A stretch of 64,000 nucleotides of DNA from Hymenobacter sp. 15J16-1T3B. GTDB lineage: Bacteria > Bacteroidota > Bacteroidia > Cytophagales > Hymenobacteraceae. The translations under genes and the position numbers were made by a program. The notes under the pieces were generated by a model, which did no database searches, was not told where the DNA came from, and worked only from the letters and a program-made list of their open reading frames with translations. This document shows, one piece after another, positions 16,892 to 25,320 of this stretch (position 1 is its first letter; each line of letters begins with the position of its first letter). The stretch covers positions 46,644 to 110,643 of the forward strand of contig NZ_JAJFAV010000020.1 in NCBI RefSeq assembly GCF_020711235.1. Reading direction: 5' to 3'.

Positions 16892-17962
16892 ATGTTGAAA
16901 ATAGCCATTCTGGGCCTGGGCGAGGGGAGAAGCACCATGTCGGCCGCCCTGCAAAGCGAGAAGCTGGAGCTGCGCGCCATCTGCGACCGAAACGAAGAGC
17001 TGTGCCGCCACCGCGTGGCCGAGTTTCAGTTCCAGGGCCGCGTGACGCCGAACTACCAGGACCTGCTCGACGACCCGGAAATCGACATCATTGCCATCTA
17101 CACCCCCGACCACCTGCACGCCCAGCACGTGGGCCAGGCCCTGCGGGCCGGCAAGCACGTGGTCTGCACCAAGCCCTTCATCGACGACCTCAGCCAGGCC
17201 AAGGAGCTGCTGGCGCTGGTGGAAGAAACAGGCAAAAAGGTGTTCGTGGGCCAAAGCTCCCGCTTTTTCGAGCCCATGAAGCGCCAGCGGGCCGACTACG
17301 AAGCCGGCCTCATCGGCGAGCTGATAACGGTGGAAAGCTACTACCACGCCGACCACCGCTGGTTCTTGGCCAAGGGCTGGTCCCTGCAGGAGTCGTTCAA
17401 ATGGCTCTACGGCGGCCTCAGCCACCCCGTCGACTTTATCCGCTGGTATTTGCCCAACATCGAGGAAGTTATGGGCTACGGTATGCTCAGCTCGAATGGC
17501 AAGGAAGGCGGCCTCAAGCACCAGGACACCATGCACTTCATCTTCCGCGCCACCGACGGCCGCGTGGCCCGCGTGAGCGGCTGCTACACCGGCCCGGTGC
17601 AGCCCGTCACCCGCGACTCGGAAATGAGCTGCGTGCTGCGCGGCACCGAGGGCGCCAGCCAGGGCGACTACATGGACCTGCGCTACGCCATTACCGACCG
17701 CACCGGCGAGGAACGTATCGTGACCTGGGAGCATAAGCTCAAGCACTACTTCCGCTTCGAGGGCAAAAGCCACCACGCCGGCGAGTACCAGAACTACCTC
17801 GAATACTTCGCCGACTCCATCACCGAAAACTTCACCGCCTACCCCGACGTGCGCGAAGGCATCGGCACCATCGCCCTGCTGCAGGCCATGGACCGCTCCC
17901 TGCAAACCGGCCGCCCCGTGAAGGTGCAGGAGCTGCTCGACGAGCACGGACTAGCGCTGTAA
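16892..17962 (+). CDS. Gfo/Idh/MocA-family oxidoreductase
   Basis: A 356-residue cytoplasmic protein with an N-terminal Rossmann fold (KIAILGLGEGRSTM, a GxGxG-type turn) and the conserved CTKPFIDDL lysine-proline motif at about 93-96 that positions the nicotinamide. A C-terminal alpha/beta sheet domain follows. Members oxidise or reduce sugars and sugar acids with NAD(P). The substrate is unknown; the position between a rhamnose-mutarotase-like gene and a sodium/solute symporter suggests a pectin-derived sugar. Only 37 bases separate it from the gene upstream, so they are probably co-transcribed. Confidence 0.85.
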   Translation: MLKIAILGLGEGRSTMSAALQSEKLELRAICDRNEELCRHRVAEFQFQGRVTPNYQDLLDDPEIDIIAIYTPDHLHAQHVGQALRAGKHVVCTKPFIDDLSQAKELLALVEETGKKVFVGQSSRFFEPMKRQRADYEAGLIGELITVESYYHADHRWFLAKGWSLQESFKWLYGGLSHPVDFIRWYLPNIEEVMGYGMLSSNGKEGGLKHQDTMHFIFRATDGRVARVSGCYTGPVQPVTRDSEMSCVLRGTEGASQGDYMDLRYAITDRTGEERIVTWEHKLKHYFRFEGKSHHAGEYQNYLEYFADSITENFTAYPDVREGIGTIALLQAMDRSLQTGRPVKVQELLDEHGLAL

Positions 17963-17983
17963 TCCTGCTTGAACTGCCAAACC

Positions 17984-18134
17984 CGTCATGTCGAGCTTGT
18001 CGAGGCATCTCGCGCGCTGACGTTGAACGGTCAAATCAGAACGTCATGCTGAGCCAGAGCGAAGCATCTCTACCGCTTCGTTGAACCATTGCGAACGAAG
18101 CGGTAGAGATGCTTCGACTGCGCTCAGCATGACA
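17984..18134. repeat. Composite intergenic repeat (family 2, subtypes a and b)
   Basis: One subtype b arm (CGTCATGTCGAGCTTGTCGA, 17984) is followed by a full subtype a inverted pair (GCATCTCTACCGCTTCG near 18064 and CGAAGCGGTAGAGATGC near 18096). It fills most of the 272-base gap before the symporter gene. The remaining 100 bases show no clear signal. Confidence 0.8.
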
Positions 18135-18234
18135 TTACTATCCGGCGGGATGTTTCGAACCCCGCTTGATGCGCGACAGGACGCGCTGATAATCCGCTCA
18201 ACTTCCCTCCCCGAACTAACTCCACCCGCCCCGC

Positions 18235-19821
18235 ATGGGAAACAATCTACTCGGCCACCTCAGCCTCTGGGACTACGCCATCGTGGCGGCTTACGTCGTC
18301 ATCCTCGTGGGCATCGGCTACCGGGCCAGCGCCTCGAAAAAGGAGCAGACCGAGGATTCACAGTTTCTGGCCAGCAAGTCGCTGGGTTGGGCCAGCATCG
18401 GCTTTAATATGTGGGGCACCAACGTGGGGCCGTCCATGCTGCTGGCCTTTGCCTCCATCGGCTACAGCACCGGCATCGTGGCGGTGAACTTCGAGTGGTA
18501 CGCCTTCGTGTTCCTGTTTTTGCTGGCCACGGTGTTTGCCCCGCGCTACCTCGCGGCCCGCGTCAGCACCATGCCGGGCTTCATGGGCCAGCAGTACGGC
18601 GGCTCGACGCAGAACATCCTGGCCTGGTACGCGCTGATCAAAATTCTGATTTCCTGGCTGTCGTTGGGCCTCTTCTCCGGCGGCGTGCTGGTGCGCCAGA
18701 TTCTGGGCATTCCGATGTGGCAGTCGGTGATTGTGCTGGTGCTCTTCGCGGGCTTTTTCACCTTTGCCGGCGGCCTCAAGGCCATTGCCAAGGTCAACGT
18801 GTTTCAGATGCTGCTGCTCATCGGCGTCTCGCTCACGCTCACCGTTATCGGCGTCCTAAAAGTCGGCGGCCTCACCCAGCTCTGGCACAGCGTGCCGGGC
18901 CACTACTGGAACCTCGTCCAGCCCGCCTCTGACCCCAAATACCCCTGGTACGCCATCCTGCTGGGCTACCCCGTCTCGGCCGTGGCTTTTTTCTGCACCG
19001 ACCAGGCCATGGTGCAGTCGGTGCTGGGCGCCCGCAGCCTGGAGCAGGGCCAGCTGGGCGTGAACTTCATCGGCTGGCTCAAGATTCTCTCGCTGCCGCT
19101 GTTCATCCTCACCGGCGTGCTCTGCTACGTGCTCTTCCCGCACCTGGCCGACCCCAATCAGGCCTACATGACCATGGTCACCAGCCTGTTTCCGGCTGGG
19201 ATGAAGGGCCTCGTCATCGTGGTACTCATTGCAGTGCTGGTGGGCACCATCAGCTCCTCCCTCAACGCGTTGAGCACCGTCTTCGCCATGGACGTGTACG
19301 CCCGCAACATCAACCCCCAGGCCTCCGAAAAGGACGTCGTGCGCATCGGCCGCCTCACCGTGCTGGTGGGCTGCGCCTTCGCCGTGCTCATGGCCCTGGC
19401 CATCGACGCGGTGAAGGGCCTGAACCTGTTCGACGTGTTCCAGGCCGTGCTCGGCTTCATCGCCCCGCCGCTGTCGGCCGTGTTCCTGCTGACGGTGTTC
19501 TGGCCGCGCACCACCCGCCGGGCCGTCAACGCCATTCTGTCGGCCGGTTCCGCGTTTAGCCTGGGCGTGGGCGTGCTCTACCTCTGGGTGCTGCCACCCA
19601 GCCAGTACGCGTTCTGGCCGCACTACCTGGTCCTTTCATTTCTGCTGTTTGTCGTACTGCTGCTGGCCGCCGTCGTCATTTCCTTGCTCGACGGCACCCA
19701 CCAGCCCCGCGTGCCCTTCGACCGCAGCGCCCTGCCGGCCACCTCGCGCCGCGTGCAGCTGCTGTGGGCCGCGCTGGCCGTGGTGATGGTGGGGCTGTAC
19801 GTGGTGTTCAACGGGCATTAG
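18235..19821 (+). CDS. Sodium/solute symporter (SSS family)
   Basis: A 528-residue polytopic inner-membrane protein with about 13-14 hydrophobic segments, starting with WDYAIVAAYVVILVGIGY. The family region SLGWASIGFNMWGTNVGPSMLLA after the first helix and the later GTISSSLNALSTVFAMDVY are typical of SGLT-like sodium/sugar symporters. It would import a mono- or disaccharide, possibly rhamnose or a uronate, released by the upstream enzymes. Start ATG at 18235 is the first in frame and leaves the N-terminus intact. Confidence 0.88.
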   Translation: MGNNLLGHLSLWDYAIVAAYVVILVGIGYRASASKKEQTEDSQFLASKSLGWASIGFNMWGTNVGPSMLLAFASIGYSTGIVAVNFEWYAFVFLFLLATVFAPRYLAARVSTMPGFMGQQYGGSTQNILAWYALIKILISWLSLGLFSGGVLVRQILGIPMWQSVIVLVLFAGFFTFAGGLKAIAKVNVFQMLLLIGVSLTLTVIGVLKVGGLTQLWHSVPGHYWNLVQPASDPKYPWYAILLGYPVSAVAFFCTDQAMVQSVLGARSLEQGQLGVNFIGWLKILSLPLFILTGVLCYVLFPHLADPNQAYMTMVTSLFPAGMKGLVIVVLIAVLVGTISSSLNALSTVFAMDVYARNINPQASEKDVVRIGRLTVLVGCAFAVLMALAIDAVKGLNLFDVFQAVLGFIAPPLSAVFLLTVFWPRTTRRAVNAILSAGSAFSLGVGVLYLWVLPPSQYAFWPHYLVLSFLLFVVLLLAAVVISLLDGTHQPRVPFDRSALPATSRRVQLLWAALAVVMVGLYVVFNGH

Positions 19822-19848
19822 AACCCCCTATCGACGCTAGAAAATCGG

Positions 19849-19952
19849 CTGTCATCCTGAGCACAGCGAAGGACCTTATCACGTCTGAGCGAATTGTTAT
19901 AACGACAATCGTTCACGCGTGATAAGGTCCTTCGCTGCGCTCAGGATGACAG
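19849..19952. repeat. Inverted intergenic repeat (family 2, subtype c)
   Basis: Arms CTGTCATCCTGAGCACAGCG and its near-perfect reverse complement, both continuing through GAAGGACCTTATCACG, around an AT-rich centre of about 35 bases. It could act as a transcript 3' end for the symporter gene. Confidence 0.85.
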
Positions 19953-19987
19953 TCCAAAACATTATCCTCAAAACTTTTTTTGCTCAA

Positions 19988-20016
19988 TTGGGTTTTAGTA
20001 CCAATCGGTATATTTG
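19988..20016 (+). promoter_or_regulatory. Promoter of the TetR gene (Bacteroidota -33/-7 type)
   Basis: TATATTTG at 20009-20016 fits the -7 consensus TAnnTTTG exactly, with TTG at 19988-19990 eighteen bases upstream. The start codon at 20038 leaves a short leader. Confidence 0.6.
19999..20010. promoter_or_regulatory. TetR operator 1 (imperfect palindrome)
   Basis: TACCAATCGGTA overlaps the -7 element of the TetR promoter. It is a near copy of the perfect palindrome at 20657-20672, implying autoregulation. Confidence 0.65.
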
Positions 20017-20037
20017 CTACCGATTCCGCCAGTCACC

Positions 20038-20637
20038 ATGTCCAAAGCCGAGCGCACCCGCCAGTTCATCATCGAGCAAACGGCCCCCATCTTCAACAAG
20101 CAGGGGTACGCGGGCACGTCGCTGAACGACTTGACTGCTGCCACCGGGCTGACCAAGGGCGCCATTTACGGCAACTTCGAGAACAAGGAGGAAGTGGCCC
20201 TGGCCGCCTTCGACTACAACCTGGGGCTGGTGCAGGACGGGCTGCGGGCCGGCCTGCACGGCGGGGCCACGGTGCGCGAGCAGTTGCTGGCCATGCCCCG
20301 CTTCTACCGGGACGTCTACCCGCTCATGTGCGAGAAAGGCGGGTGCCCCATCCTGAACGCGGCCATCGAAACCGACGACGCGCCGCCCACCGCCCTGCGC
20401 CAGCGCGTGCAGGCTAGCCTGGCCCGCTGGCACCGCCACGTGGTGCGCCTGATCGAGCAGGGCCAGCAAACCGGGGAAATCCGCCCCGCGGCCGAGCCGG
20501 GCCGCTACGCCACCTTGTTTATCACCCTCACCGAGGGCGGCATCATGGTGGCCAAAGCCACCGGCGACCCGGCGGCCCTCTACACCAGCCTGGCCCACAT
20601 CGAGCAGCTGATTGAAACCGAGCTGGTAAACGGCTGA
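20038..20637 (+). CDS. TetR/AcrR-family transcriptional repressor
   Basis: A 199-residue regulator. ATG at 20038 is chosen over an upstream in-frame start because it lies downstream of the promoter and gives the usual N-terminus (MSKAERTRQFIIEQ). The helix-turn-helix is at about 20-50 (GYAGTSLNDLTAATGLTKGAIYGNFENKEEV), a good match to the TetR signature, followed by a helical ligand domain with CEKGGCPILNAAIETDD. Similar palindromes overlap its own promoter and sit before the ketosynthase gene, so it probably controls both. The ligand is unknown; an acyl compound or xenobiotic would fit the regulated genes. Confidence 0.88.
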   Translation: MSKAERTRQFIIEQTAPIFNKQGYAGTSLNDLTAATGLTKGAIYGNFENKEEVALAAFDYNLGLVQDGLRAGLHGGATVREQLLAMPRFYRDVYPLMCEKGGCPILNAAIETDDAPPTALRQRVQASLARWHRHVVRLIEQGQQTGEIRPAAEPGRYATLFITLTEGGIMVAKATGDPAALYTSLAHIEQLIETELVNG

Positions 20638-20656
20638 GCTTTTTTTTGTCAGAAAA

Positions 20657-20672
20657 TATACCAATTGGTATA
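20657..20672. promoter_or_regulatory. TetR operator 2 (perfect 16-bp palindrome)
   Basis: TATACCAATTGGTATA lies 26 bases before the ketosynthase start, between a TTTG (20645-20648) and a weak -7-like TATAAAAT. Binding here would block that promoter. Confidence 0.75.
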
Positions 20673-20697
20673 AAATGCAAACAACCTCTTTTCTCCC

Positions 20698-21951
20698 ATG
20701 CCTGAGCTAAAACGCGTGGTTATCACCGGCGTCGGGGCCCTGACGCCCATCGGCAACACGGCCGAGGCCTTCGGCCGGGCCCTGCGCGTCGGCGCCAGCG
20801 GGGCCGGCCCCATCACCCGCTTCGACGCAGCCAAGTTCAAGACCCGCTTTGCCTGCGAAATCAAGGGCTTCGAGCCGCTGGACTTCTTCGAGCGCAGCGA
20901 GGTGCGCAAGTACGACCCGTTCACGCAGTACGCCCTGGTGGCCGCCGACGAGGCCATCCGCCACGCCGGGCTGGATTTCGAGGGGCTGAACCGCCACCGC
21001 ATCGGCGTCATCTGGGGCTCGGGCGTGGGCGGACTGGGCACCTTGCAGGAGCAGCTGTTGGAGTTTGCCCAGGGCGACGGCACGCCGCGCTTCAACCCAT
21101 TTTTGGGCACCAAGATGCTGGTGAACATTGCCGCCGGGCTGATTTCCATCCGCTACGGGCTGCGCGGGCTGAACTTCGCCACCGTTTCGGCCTGCGCCAC
21201 CTCCACCACGGCCCTGATCGAAGCCTTCAACTACCTGCGCTGGGGCCAGGCCGACGTGCTGATTGCGGGCGGCTCCGAAGCGGCCATCAACGCGGTGGGC
21301 GTGGGCAGCTACAACGCCCTGCGCGCCCTCTCCACCCGCAACGAGGACCCCGCCACCGCCTCCCGGCCCTTCGACGCGGCGCGCGACGGGTTCGTGGTGG
21401 GTGAGGGGGCCGGGGCCTTGGTGCTGGAAGAATACGAGCACGCCCGGCGGCGCGGGGCCACCATTCTGGCCGAAGTGGTGGGCGGAGGCATGGCCGCCGA
21501 TGCCTACCACCTCACCGGCACCCACCCCGAGGGCGAAGGCGCCACGCTCAGCATGCAGGCGGCCCTGGCCGACGCCGGGTTGCACGCCGCCCAAATCGAC
21601 TACCTGAACGCCCACGCCACCTCCACCGGCTTGGGCGACGCCTCCGAGCTGCGGGCCATTGCGCGGGTGTTCGGGCCGGCCCCGCACCTGCACATCAGCG
21701 CTACCAAGAGCATGACCGGCCATTTGCTGGGCGCGGCCGGGGCAGTGGAGGCCATTGCCTGCGTGCAGGCCGTGCAGCACGACGTGGTGCCGCCCACCAT
21801 CAACACCCGGCAGGTCGACCCGGAATTTGCCCACCTGCAGCTCACCTTGGGCCAGGCCGCTTACCGGCCGGTGGAATACGCCATGAGCAATTCCTTCGGC
21901 TTCGGCGGGCACACGGCTACGCTCATCGTGCGCAAGCACGAGGGGCAGTAA
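20698..21951 (+). CDS. Beta-ketoacyl-ACP synthase, FabF type
   Basis: A 417-residue condensing enzyme with the full KAS II active site: Cys166 in VSACATST, His306 in NAHATSTGLGD, Lys337 and His342 in TKSMTGHLLGAAGAVEA. It would extend acyl-ACP by decarboxylative condensation with malonyl-ACP. NAHATS replaces the more common NAHGTS. It is not next to acpP or other fab genes; instead it follows a TetR gene and precedes a short-chain dehydrogenase, so it is more likely an accessory ketosynthase under TetR control than the housekeeping FabF. Confidence 0.9.
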   Translation: MPELKRVVITGVGALTPIGNTAEAFGRALRVGASGAGPITRFDAAKFKTRFACEIKGFEPLDFFERSEVRKYDPFTQYALVAADEAIRHAGLDFEGLNRHRIGVIWGSGVGGLGTLQEQLLEFAQGDGTPRFNPFLGTKMLVNIAAGLISIRYGLRGLNFATVSACATSTTALIEAFNYLRWGQADVLIAGGSEAAINAVGVGSYNALRALSTRNEDPATASRPFDAARDGFVVGEGAGALVLEEYEHARRRGATILAEVVGGGMAADAYHLTGTHPEGEGATLSMQAALADAGLHAAQIDYLNAHATSTGLGDASELRAIARVFGPAPHLHISATKSMTGHLLGAAGAVEAIACVQAVQHDVVPPTINTRQVDPEFAHLQLTLGQAAYRPVEYAMSNSFGFGGHTATLIVRKHEGQ

Positions 21952-22010
21952 CGACTTCAGCGCCGGCCGCGGCCGGGCATTTTCTTTCTTTTCTCCACAA
22001 CAACCTCGTC

Positions 22011-22775
22011 ATGAAAACCACAAATCACACGGCGCTGATTACCGGCGGCGGCTCGGGTATCGGGCTGGCCCTGGCTCAGCTGCTGAGCGAAAACGGCAAC
22101 CGGGTTATCATCACCGGCCGCAACGAGCAGCGGCTGCAGCAGGCCGCCGCCCAGGTGCCCGGCGCCACGGCCCTGGCCTGCGACGTGACCGACGCGGCCG
22201 CCGTGGCCGGGCTGGTGCAGCGCATCGAGGCCGATTTTGGCGGGCTGAGCCTGCTCATCAACAACGCCGGGCAGGCCTCGGCCTACGAGCTGCGGCCCGG
22301 CGCCGACGCCTTCCGCAAGGCCGAAGCCGAAATCCAGACCAACTACCTGGCCCCCATTCGCCTGACCGAAGCCCTGCTGCCGGTGTTGCAACGGCAGCCG
22401 GAGGCGGCGGTAGTCAACGTGTCGAGCATCGGGGCGTTTGTCCCGGCGGCGGCCATTCCTACGTACTCGGCCAGCAAGGCGGCGGTGCACGCCTACACCC
22501 AGGCCCTGCGCCACACCCTGCGCCAGCACGCGCCGTCGGTACGAGTGTTTGAGCTGATGCCGCCGCTGGTGGACACCGCGTTTTCGGCCGAAATCGGCGG
22601 GGCCCACGGCATTCCGCCCCGGCAGGTGGCCGAAGAATTCCTGGCGGCGCTGGCCCGGGACGTATACGAAATCCACGTGGGGCAAACGGCCGGCTTCTAC
22701 CAGCTGTTCCGCGCCGACCCGGCGCAGGCCTTTGCCGTGATGAACAGCACCTTGCGGGCCGCGGAGGCGCAGTAA
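22011..22775 (+). CDS. Short-chain dehydrogenase/reductase (DltE-like)
   Basis: A 254-residue classical SDR with the nucleotide-binding motif TGGGSGIG (11-18), NNAG near 84, the catalytic Ser in VNVSSIGAF and the YSASK motif (Tyr and Lys). The C-terminal part (FELMPPLVDTAFS) resembles DltE/YdfG-type members. It is 59 bases downstream of the ketosynthase gene and probably in the same transcript. It could reduce a 3-oxo product or act independently; the substrate cannot be told. Confidence 0.85.
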   Translation: MKTTNHTALITGGGSGIGLALAQLLSENGNRVIITGRNEQRLQQAAAQVPGATALACDVTDAAAVAGLVQRIEADFGGLSLLINNAGQASAYELRPGADAFRKAEAEIQTNYLAPIRLTEALLPVLQRQPEAAVVNVSSIGAFVPAAAIPTYSASKAAVHAYTQALRHTLRQHAPSVRVFELMPPLVDTAFSAEIGGAHGIPPRQVAEEFLAALARDVYEIHVGQTAGFYQLFRADPAQAFAVMNSTLRAAEAQ

Positions 22776-22801
22776 GCGGCCGAGCACCAAGCGAGCTTGT
22801 A

Positions 22802-22866
22802 AACAGCGGGGCGGAAAGCCGCCGGAGCGCCTGTCCAGGGTTCCGACGGCTTTCCGCCCCGTTGTT
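22802..22866. terminator. Bidirectional terminator between converging blocks
   Basis: A 20-bp stem (22802-22821 with 22847-22866, one wobble pair) with a 25-base loop in the 103-base gap between the converging SDR and DUF5703 genes. It separates the plus-strand block from the minus-strand block. Confidence 0.8.
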
Positions 22867-22878
22867 GGCTGGCGCAGG

Positions 22879-25320
22879 CTACTTCAGGAGCACTTCCACG
22901 TCGGCCCGCCGCGACTCCGGCGTCACCGTCAGCTCCGTGACCTTGCCATTCTTCACGGTGCATTCAACGGTGGTCTGGTAGGGAGCGTGGAGCTTGAAGT
23001 GCACGTCCCAGGCCTTGGGCCAGGCGGGCAGCAGGTAGATTTTCCCGCCGTCGGTCTGCAGCAGCATTTCCTGCAGGCCAATCATGCCGGCGCCGCCCCA
23101 GTTGTGGTCAGGGGCCCAGTCGTAGCCGGGGCCCCAGAAGGCGGGGAAGCGGCGGCCCGAGTCCTGGAGCTTCTGCACCGTGAGAGCGGCGGCTTCGTCG
23201 GTGAGGCCGAGGCGGGCGGCGAAGATGTTGTGCTGCTTCCAGCCGATGTGGGAGCGGAATTTCTGCACGTCCGGGTCGTAGCGGTAGGTGTTCTGGGCCG
23301 TTTCCAGATCAGGTCGGCCGATGCCGTACAGGCCCCAAGGAAACACCGGGTAAAGCTGCGGGCTTTCCACGTTGTTGACCCGCTCCCAGCTGCGGGCCGG
23401 GGCCAGCAGCCGGTGCCCGTCGACGTCGCGGAAGCTGATGCCGGGGATGCGGCCGAGTATGGCCGTCCACGTCTTGCGCTGCTCCTCCGAGCCGACCTGC
23501 GGCGGCAACGCCAGCAGGCGCGTGAGCACCGTGCGCAGGCCGCTGACGGTGGCGGTGGAGTTGTAGGCCATCTTGTAGGTTTCGGCGCCCGAGCCGGGGT
23601 AGAGCACCAGGTGCCCTTCGCCGTCGAGGGCCTTGGCGCCGCGCTGCCGGGCCAGCTGCTGGTAGTGCTGGTCGAAGAAGGTGAGGCAGCTTTCGATGAA
23701 GGGCAGGTAGGGCCGCACGTCCTGGGCGGCGTACTGCTCCGCGTCGAGCATCATCAGGCAGAACTCCAGCACGGTGTCCCACTCGTATTCCAGCCAGGCG
23801 TTGTACTCTAGGCCCTTATCGAAGCCGGCGGGCCGCTTCCAGCCGTACTCGGCGGGGTTGGGCAGGCCGAAGTTTTCGAGCTGTTCGGTAAAGCAGGCGC
23901 CGGGGTGCTGCCAGTACGTCTGGCTGCGCAGCTCGGCGTTTTTGAGGTTGCGCAGGTAGAAGTCGAACTGCGGCCGGAGCAGGGCCGCGTCGCCGCTTTT
24001 GAGCAGGGGCCAGTACACCAGGCGCTGGTTCTGGGCCGTGTGGGTGCCGCCGCCCCAGTTGCGGAAGTCGGGCGTGAACTTCAGCGTGGAGTCGGTCAGG
24101 GCCGGGTCGTAGGTAAACAGGCCGCCGTTGAACTTGGTGGGCCACTGGCCCAGGGCGTTGCAGCCGAGCAGGTAGCGCATCAGCTGGTAGTTGCGGCCGG
24201 CCTGCCACTGGGGCGTGTTGGCGGCTGCCTGGCCCGGCTGCACGTGGATGAAGCTACGCTGCCAGAACGCCCGCCACCAGGCCAGCGTCTGCTGCCGGGC
24301 GGCTTTGGGGGTTTGGCGGGCGGCGCGTTGGGTTTGCTGCAGCTCCTGCTGCCACTGCCGGAGGCTGGGCGCGTAGCTGCTGTGCAGCGTCAACGTGAGC
24401 GAATGAGAGCGGGCGGCGCTGCGGCTTTTCAGGGTGTGGGCGCGGTAGGGCGTGCGTTGGTACTGCCCGTCGGCAGTGCTGGCCGGCTCCATGTTCTCGC
24501 CCGTCAGCGCGCCGCCGAAGACCAGGTTTTGCAGCGGGTTGTACAGTTGAGGCTTCACGGCCTCTAGGCCCTGCTGGCGTACGGCCACGTCGAACACCGT
24601 CTCGGGTCGGTTCTGGTGAAAGAACTCGACCGTGTGCCCGCTGAAACGGATGCTGTCGTGGCGGGTGCGCACCTCGCCCTGCGGGGCCCACTTGTAGGAG
24701 TTCTGGTTGTTTTCCTTGCCCTTCAGCACGCGGTCCTGGTGGCGCCAGCTTTCGTAGCGGGCTTCGGCCGTGAGCTTTTGGTTGCTGCTGACTTCCACGT
24801 GCACCACCGGCCGGAATACCTCGACCCAGATGTGTACCTGGGCTTGCAGCGCGCCTTTCGCGGCGGTCAGCGTCACGTCGCCCTGTTGCAGGTTCAGCGT
24901 CTGCTGAAAGCTGCCACCGGCCTCGAACGGATTCGGCGTGAGGCGCAGGCGCACGCGGCCGAGCTTGAGCAGGGAGTTGTTTTCGTCGAAGGTGCCGCTG
25001 CGGGCGGCGTAGAAGAGCACGTCGCCCTGTTCGCTCCACACGTTCAGGCCCACGTCGCCGCCGCCGCAGGGCATGGATTCGGCGCTGTTGCGGCTGGGGC
25101 TGGTCCAGGTGATGTTGTTGCTGGGCAACTCAGGACTTTGGGCCGCTACTCGGAAGCTAACTAGCAGGAGCAGGGCCGCGCAGACGGTGCGCCTCAGCCC
25201 CCGGCCCCGTCTCCGAAAAAGGAGAGGGGGAGCCAGACGAAAGAGCACCGTTTTATAGGCTCGTTGAACGCACCCGCTCTCTTCCGGGGATGGGGCTGGG
25301 AAGTGCAGCGCCCCGCTCAT
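22879..25320 (-). CDS. Secreted DUF5703 six-hairpin glycosidase-like protein
   Basis: An 813-residue putative glycoside hydrolase. It begins with a DUF5703 N-terminal domain (NNITWTSPSRNSAESMPCGG, then DVGLNVWSEQGDVLFYAARS), followed by an (alpha/alpha)6 region like GH95 (FNGGLFTYDP, EYEWDTVLEFCLMML). Start ATG at 25320 overlaps the upstream stop codon by four bases (ATGA), giving a coupled pair. A GTG at about codon 24 is an alternative start. Residues 27-45 are translated hairpin repeat and form the basic part before the hydrophobic signal segment TVCAALLLLVSFRVAAQ. The substrate is not established for this family. Confidence 0.75.
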   Translation of the reverse strand: MSGALHFPAPSPEESGCVQRAYKTVLFRLAPPLLFRRRGRGLRRTVCAALLLLVSFRVAAQSPELPSNNITWTSPSRNSAESMPCGGGDVGLNVWSEQGDVLFYAARSGTFDENNSLLKLGRVRLRLTPNPFEAGGSFQQTLNLQQGDVTLTAAKGALQAQVHIWVEVFRPVVHVEVSSNQKLTAEARYESWRHQDRVLKGKENNQNSYKWAPQGEVRTRHDSIRFSGHTVEFFHQNRPETVFDVAVRQQGLEAVKPQLYNPLQNLVFGGALTGENMEPASTADGQYQRTPYRAHTLKSRSAARSHSLTLTLHSSYAPSLRQWQQELQQTQRAARQTPKAARQQTLAWWRAFWQRSFIHVQPGQAAANTPQWQAGRNYQLMRYLLGCNALGQWPTKFNGGLFTYDPALTDSTLKFTPDFRNWGGGTHTAQNQRLVYWPLLKSGDAALLRPQFDFYLRNLKNAELRSQTYWQHPGACFTEQLENFGLPNPAEYGWKRPAGFDKGLEYNAWLEYEWDTVLEFCLMMLDAEQYAAQDVRPYLPFIESCLTFFDQHYQQLARQRGAKALDGEGHLVLYPGSGAETYKMAYNSTATVSGLRTVLTRLLALPPQVGSEEQRKTWTAILGRIPGISFRDVDGHRLLAPARSWERVNNVESPQLYPVFPWGLYGIGRPDLETAQNTYRYDPDVQKFRSHIGWKQHNIFAARLGLTDEAAALTVQKLQDSGRRFPAFWGPGYDWAPDHNWGGAGMIGLQEMLLQTDGGKIYLLPAWPKAWDVHFKLHAPYQTTVECTVKNGKVTELTVTPESRRADVEVLLK
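25187..25240 (+). repeat. Hairpin repeat translated in the signal peptide, copy 7
   Basis: GTGCGCCTCAGCCCCCGG, CGTCTCC / GGAGAGG hairpin, then GAGCCAGACGA. On the minus strand it is read as RLAPPLLFRRRGRGLRR, directly before the hydrophobic core of the signal peptide of the DUF5703 protein. Confidence 0.85.
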
